Assembly: GCA_964384675.1 (NCBI GenBank)
Contig: CAYLNK010000337.1
Span: 1 to 7,266 of the forward strand
DNA: 7,266 bases
Direction of reading: 5' to 3'
Source: CAYLNK01 sp964384675
GTDB taxonomy: Bacteria; Acidobacteriota; Thermoanaerobaculia; UBA5066
Shown piece by piece: positions 6,091 to 7,266 of the stretch; position 1 is the first letter of the stretch; every line of letters begins with the position of its first letter. A model generated the notes under the pieces. It was not told where the DNA came from. It was given only the letters and a program-made list of their open reading frames with translations, and made no database searches. The position numbers and the translations under genes are program-made.

Positions 6091-6438
6091 ATGCGACGTC
6101 TCGCGCTCTTGCTCGTGCTCCTGATGCTTGCCGCTTGCCGGAAGACGACCGTTCGCTACCCGACGCAGCTCTCGTTCGTCCAGGCGTACGACCTCGTCTT
6201 CGAGCGCGGCTCGTTCCCGCCGCTCGCGAAGAAGCCGGCCACCGCCATCTTCATCACGAACGGCCGCAAGGGCGTGCAGGTCTTCCAGACGACATTCGCC
6301 ACGCACTTCATCGTCCAAGGCACGGGCGGCCTCGCCCGCTACGAGTGGACCGGCAAGGCGGACAAGGACACGGGCGTCTTCGTGTACAGGGACTTCGCGG
6401 CGGACATGAAGCTCGCGGACCTCGACGCGCCGAAGTAG
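6091..6438 (+). CDS. small putative lipoprotein
   Basis: This 115-residue protein starts at an ATG with GGAGGAA 3 nt upstream. It has a short lipoprotein signal peptide: two arginines, a Leu-rich core and the lipobox LAAC, with C16 as the lipidated residue. The mature part, about 100 residues, begins RKTTVRYPTQLSFVQAYD and looks like alternating beta strands (TAIFITNGRKGVQVFQTT, ARYEWTG, GVFVYRDF). I do not recognise the family. R17 rather than D17 follows the lipid cysteine, so Lol sorting to the outer membrane would be expected by the E. coli rule. It is divergent from the vWA/PP2C/kinase operon and could share its regulation. A role with the phosphatase's predicted extracytoplasmic loop is only speculation. 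Confidence 0.7.
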   Translation: MRRLALLLVLLMLAACRKTTVRYPTQLSFVQAYDLVFERGSFPPLAKKPATAIFITNGRKGVQVFQTTFATHFIVQGTGGLARYEWTGKADKDTGVFVYRDFAADMKLADLDAPK

Positions 6439-6449
6439 GGGCTCTCTCT

Positions 6450-6484
6450 CGCGCTGATCACCATTGGTTGGATGTGCCAGCGCG
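6450..6484 (+). terminator. possible terminator hairpin after the lipoprotein gene
   Basis: CGCGCTG (6450-6456) and CAGCGCG (6478-6484) form a perfect 7-bp stem beginning 12 nt after the lipoprotein stop. The loop contains a small inner dyad ACCATTGGT. Only scattered Ts follow (GTCCTTGCTGTCT), so termination efficiency is uncertain. A second small hairpin, GCTGA-CAGA-TCAGC, lies at 6552-6565 near the end of the facing gene. Confidence 0.3.
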
Positions 6485-6584
6485 CGGTCCTTGCTGTCTG
6501 CGGGTTCCCCTTCGTGAGCCCTAAGCGCCAGGATCTGCTCCAGCGAAGGCCGCTGACAGATCAGCCCTTAGCGGCGGCAGGCCG

Positions 6585-7266
6585 TTAACTCGTCTTCATA
6601 CCCGCCGTGAACAGGCGGGTGAGCTCGGCGAGCGCGGGGCGGCCGACCCTCGACGGGAGGAGGTCGACGGTGACGAGGACGTCGGTCGGAAGGTCTCCGG
6701 CGGCCTTCCGTATGGCTTCAGCGCGACGTGCGCCGACCGTCAGGACGCACGCGGCACTGGGGCTCGCGCCCGCGAGCTCGGAGAGCACCTTCTGGAGGAG
6801 CCGGAGCTTTGGGAGGAGAACGCTCCGGATCGGCTCGCCACCGAGGTCCACTTCGACCGCGAGGAGGAGTCCTGGGTGATCCGGTCTCGGTGCCGTCAAC
6901 GCCAGCACGTCGGGAATGGCCGGAAGGCGCGGCACGAACTGCCGTTCGAGCGCCCACGCCGAGAGCACGCGGTCGGGCGAATGCGGCAGCCGCTCGAGGA
7001 CGAGGCGGCAGTCCGTGATCCAAAGGTGGTGCGGCACCGCGCGCGGGGAGAGCGGCGAGCGAGAGAGGAAGAGCTCGGCGGTCGCCGCGACCCGGCGCGT
7101 GACGAGCAGGTCGGCGCCTTGCGCCGTGAGCCGGATCCGGTTGATGCCGACCTTGTTCCACCGCTCGATCGCGACCAGCCCGAGGCGGAGAAGGCGCCGG
7201 ATGCGCCGCGAGACCACGACCTCCGAGACGTCCGGGAAGATGGCGGCCGCTACCTGGTACTGCGCC
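6585..7266 (-). CDS. winged-helix protein resembling replication-relaxation family, 5' end cut by window
   Basis: The visible 226 residues run open to the window edge, so the N-terminus is missing. The GTG at 7217 is internal to a winged helix and is unlikely to be the start. Visible residues 1-50 (FPDVSEVVVSRRIRRLLRLG, then NRIRLTAQG) form the recognition helix and wing. The next region has HHLWITDCRLVLE. It is followed by IPDVLAL (D119), AVEVDLGGE (E138, D140) and K153 in LLPKLRLLQKVL. That PD...ExD...K spacing resembles the degenerate restriction-endonuclease-like fold of replication-relaxation (Replic_Relax) proteins of conjugative and integrative elements. I am sure of the DNA-binding part and moderately sure of the family. 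If correct, it supports a mobile-element setting. It converges on the lipoprotein gene, leaving a 146-nt spacer. Confidence 0.6.
   Translation of the reverse strand, partial: AQYQVAAAIFPDVSEVVVSRRIRRLLRLGLVAIERWNKVGINRIRLTAQGADLLVTRRVAATAELFLSRSPLSPRAVPHHLWITDCRLVLERLPHSPDRVLSAWALERQFVPRLPAIPDVLALTAPRPDHPGLLLAVEVDLGGEPIRSVLLPKLRLLQKVLSELAGASPSAACVLTVGARRAEAIRKAAGDLPTDVLVTVDLLPSRVGRPALAELTRLFTAGMKTS

Noticed and set aside
5250..6524. 424-codon + strand frame across the first vWA gene and the lipoprotein
   Set aside because: It is a low-complexity Arg-rich antisense translation, contradicted by real domains in the other frames.
6500..6525. GGGTTCCCC stretch resembling a tRNA T-arm
   Set aside because: No matching acceptor, D or anticodon arms can be found around it.
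6600..6620. ACCCGCC/GGCGGGT hairpin as a terminator of the winged-helix gene
   Set aside because: It lies inside the coding sequence before the stop, and no T-tract follows.
1..7266. CRISPR array or tandem repeats
   Set aside because: No regularly spaced direct repeats were seen.

Overview
The window is high-GC, Gram-negative-looking DNA. GC is enriched at third codon positions, several genes start with GTG, and one gene encodes a typical LAAC-type lipoprotein. This style fits a myxobacterium-like or other high-GC proteobacterial-type genome, but the sequence alone does not fix the taxon. No tRNA, rRNA, IS element or CRISPR array is visible.

Left region (1-1164, + strand): a compact two-gene unit. 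An XRE-family helix-turn-helix repressor is translationally coupled, through a 4-nt GTGA overlap, to an ImmA/IrrE-type HEXXH metalloprotease. A good sigma70-like promoter (TTGTCA-N17-TATCCT) and several small inverted repeats lie just upstream. Pairs of this kind act as cleavable-repressor switches, often on integrative elements. Positions 1165-1531 are a gene-poor gap with one doubtful small ORF and a strong stem-loop that overlaps the stop codon of the facing operon.

Central region (5933 down to 1532, - strand): a tightly packed four-gene operon. In transcription order it encodes a zinc-ribbon plus divergent vWA protein, a TerY-like vWA protein with a complete MIDAS motif, a two-pass membrane-anchored PP2C phosphatase, and a Ser/Thr-kinase-like protein carrying a C-terminal zinc ribbon and FHA domain. 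Gaps are 8, 3 and 2 nt, and at least one Shine-Dalgarno lies over the preceding stop codon. The set matches the 'TerY-phosphorylation triad' (vWA + PP2C + kinase) known from tellurite-type stress islands. From memory, that triad has also been reported as an anti-phage defence module. Unusual here are the extra vWA gene, the membrane anchoring of the phosphatase and the FHA tail on the kinase. The likely logic is kinase/phosphatase control of a vWA scaffold, with FHA reading phospho-threonine and zinc ribbons mediating assembly.

Right region (5934-7266): a 157-bp divergent intergenic region with a 16-bp perfect palindrome and a leader hairpin. It is followed by a small lipoprotein gene (+) and a convergent gene (-) cut by the window edge. 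The latter has a winged helix followed by a degenerate nuclease-like PD...ExD...K pattern reminiscent of replication-relaxation proteins of conjugative elements. Together with the XRE/ImmA pair, this suggests the triad operon sits in an accessory or mobile island.
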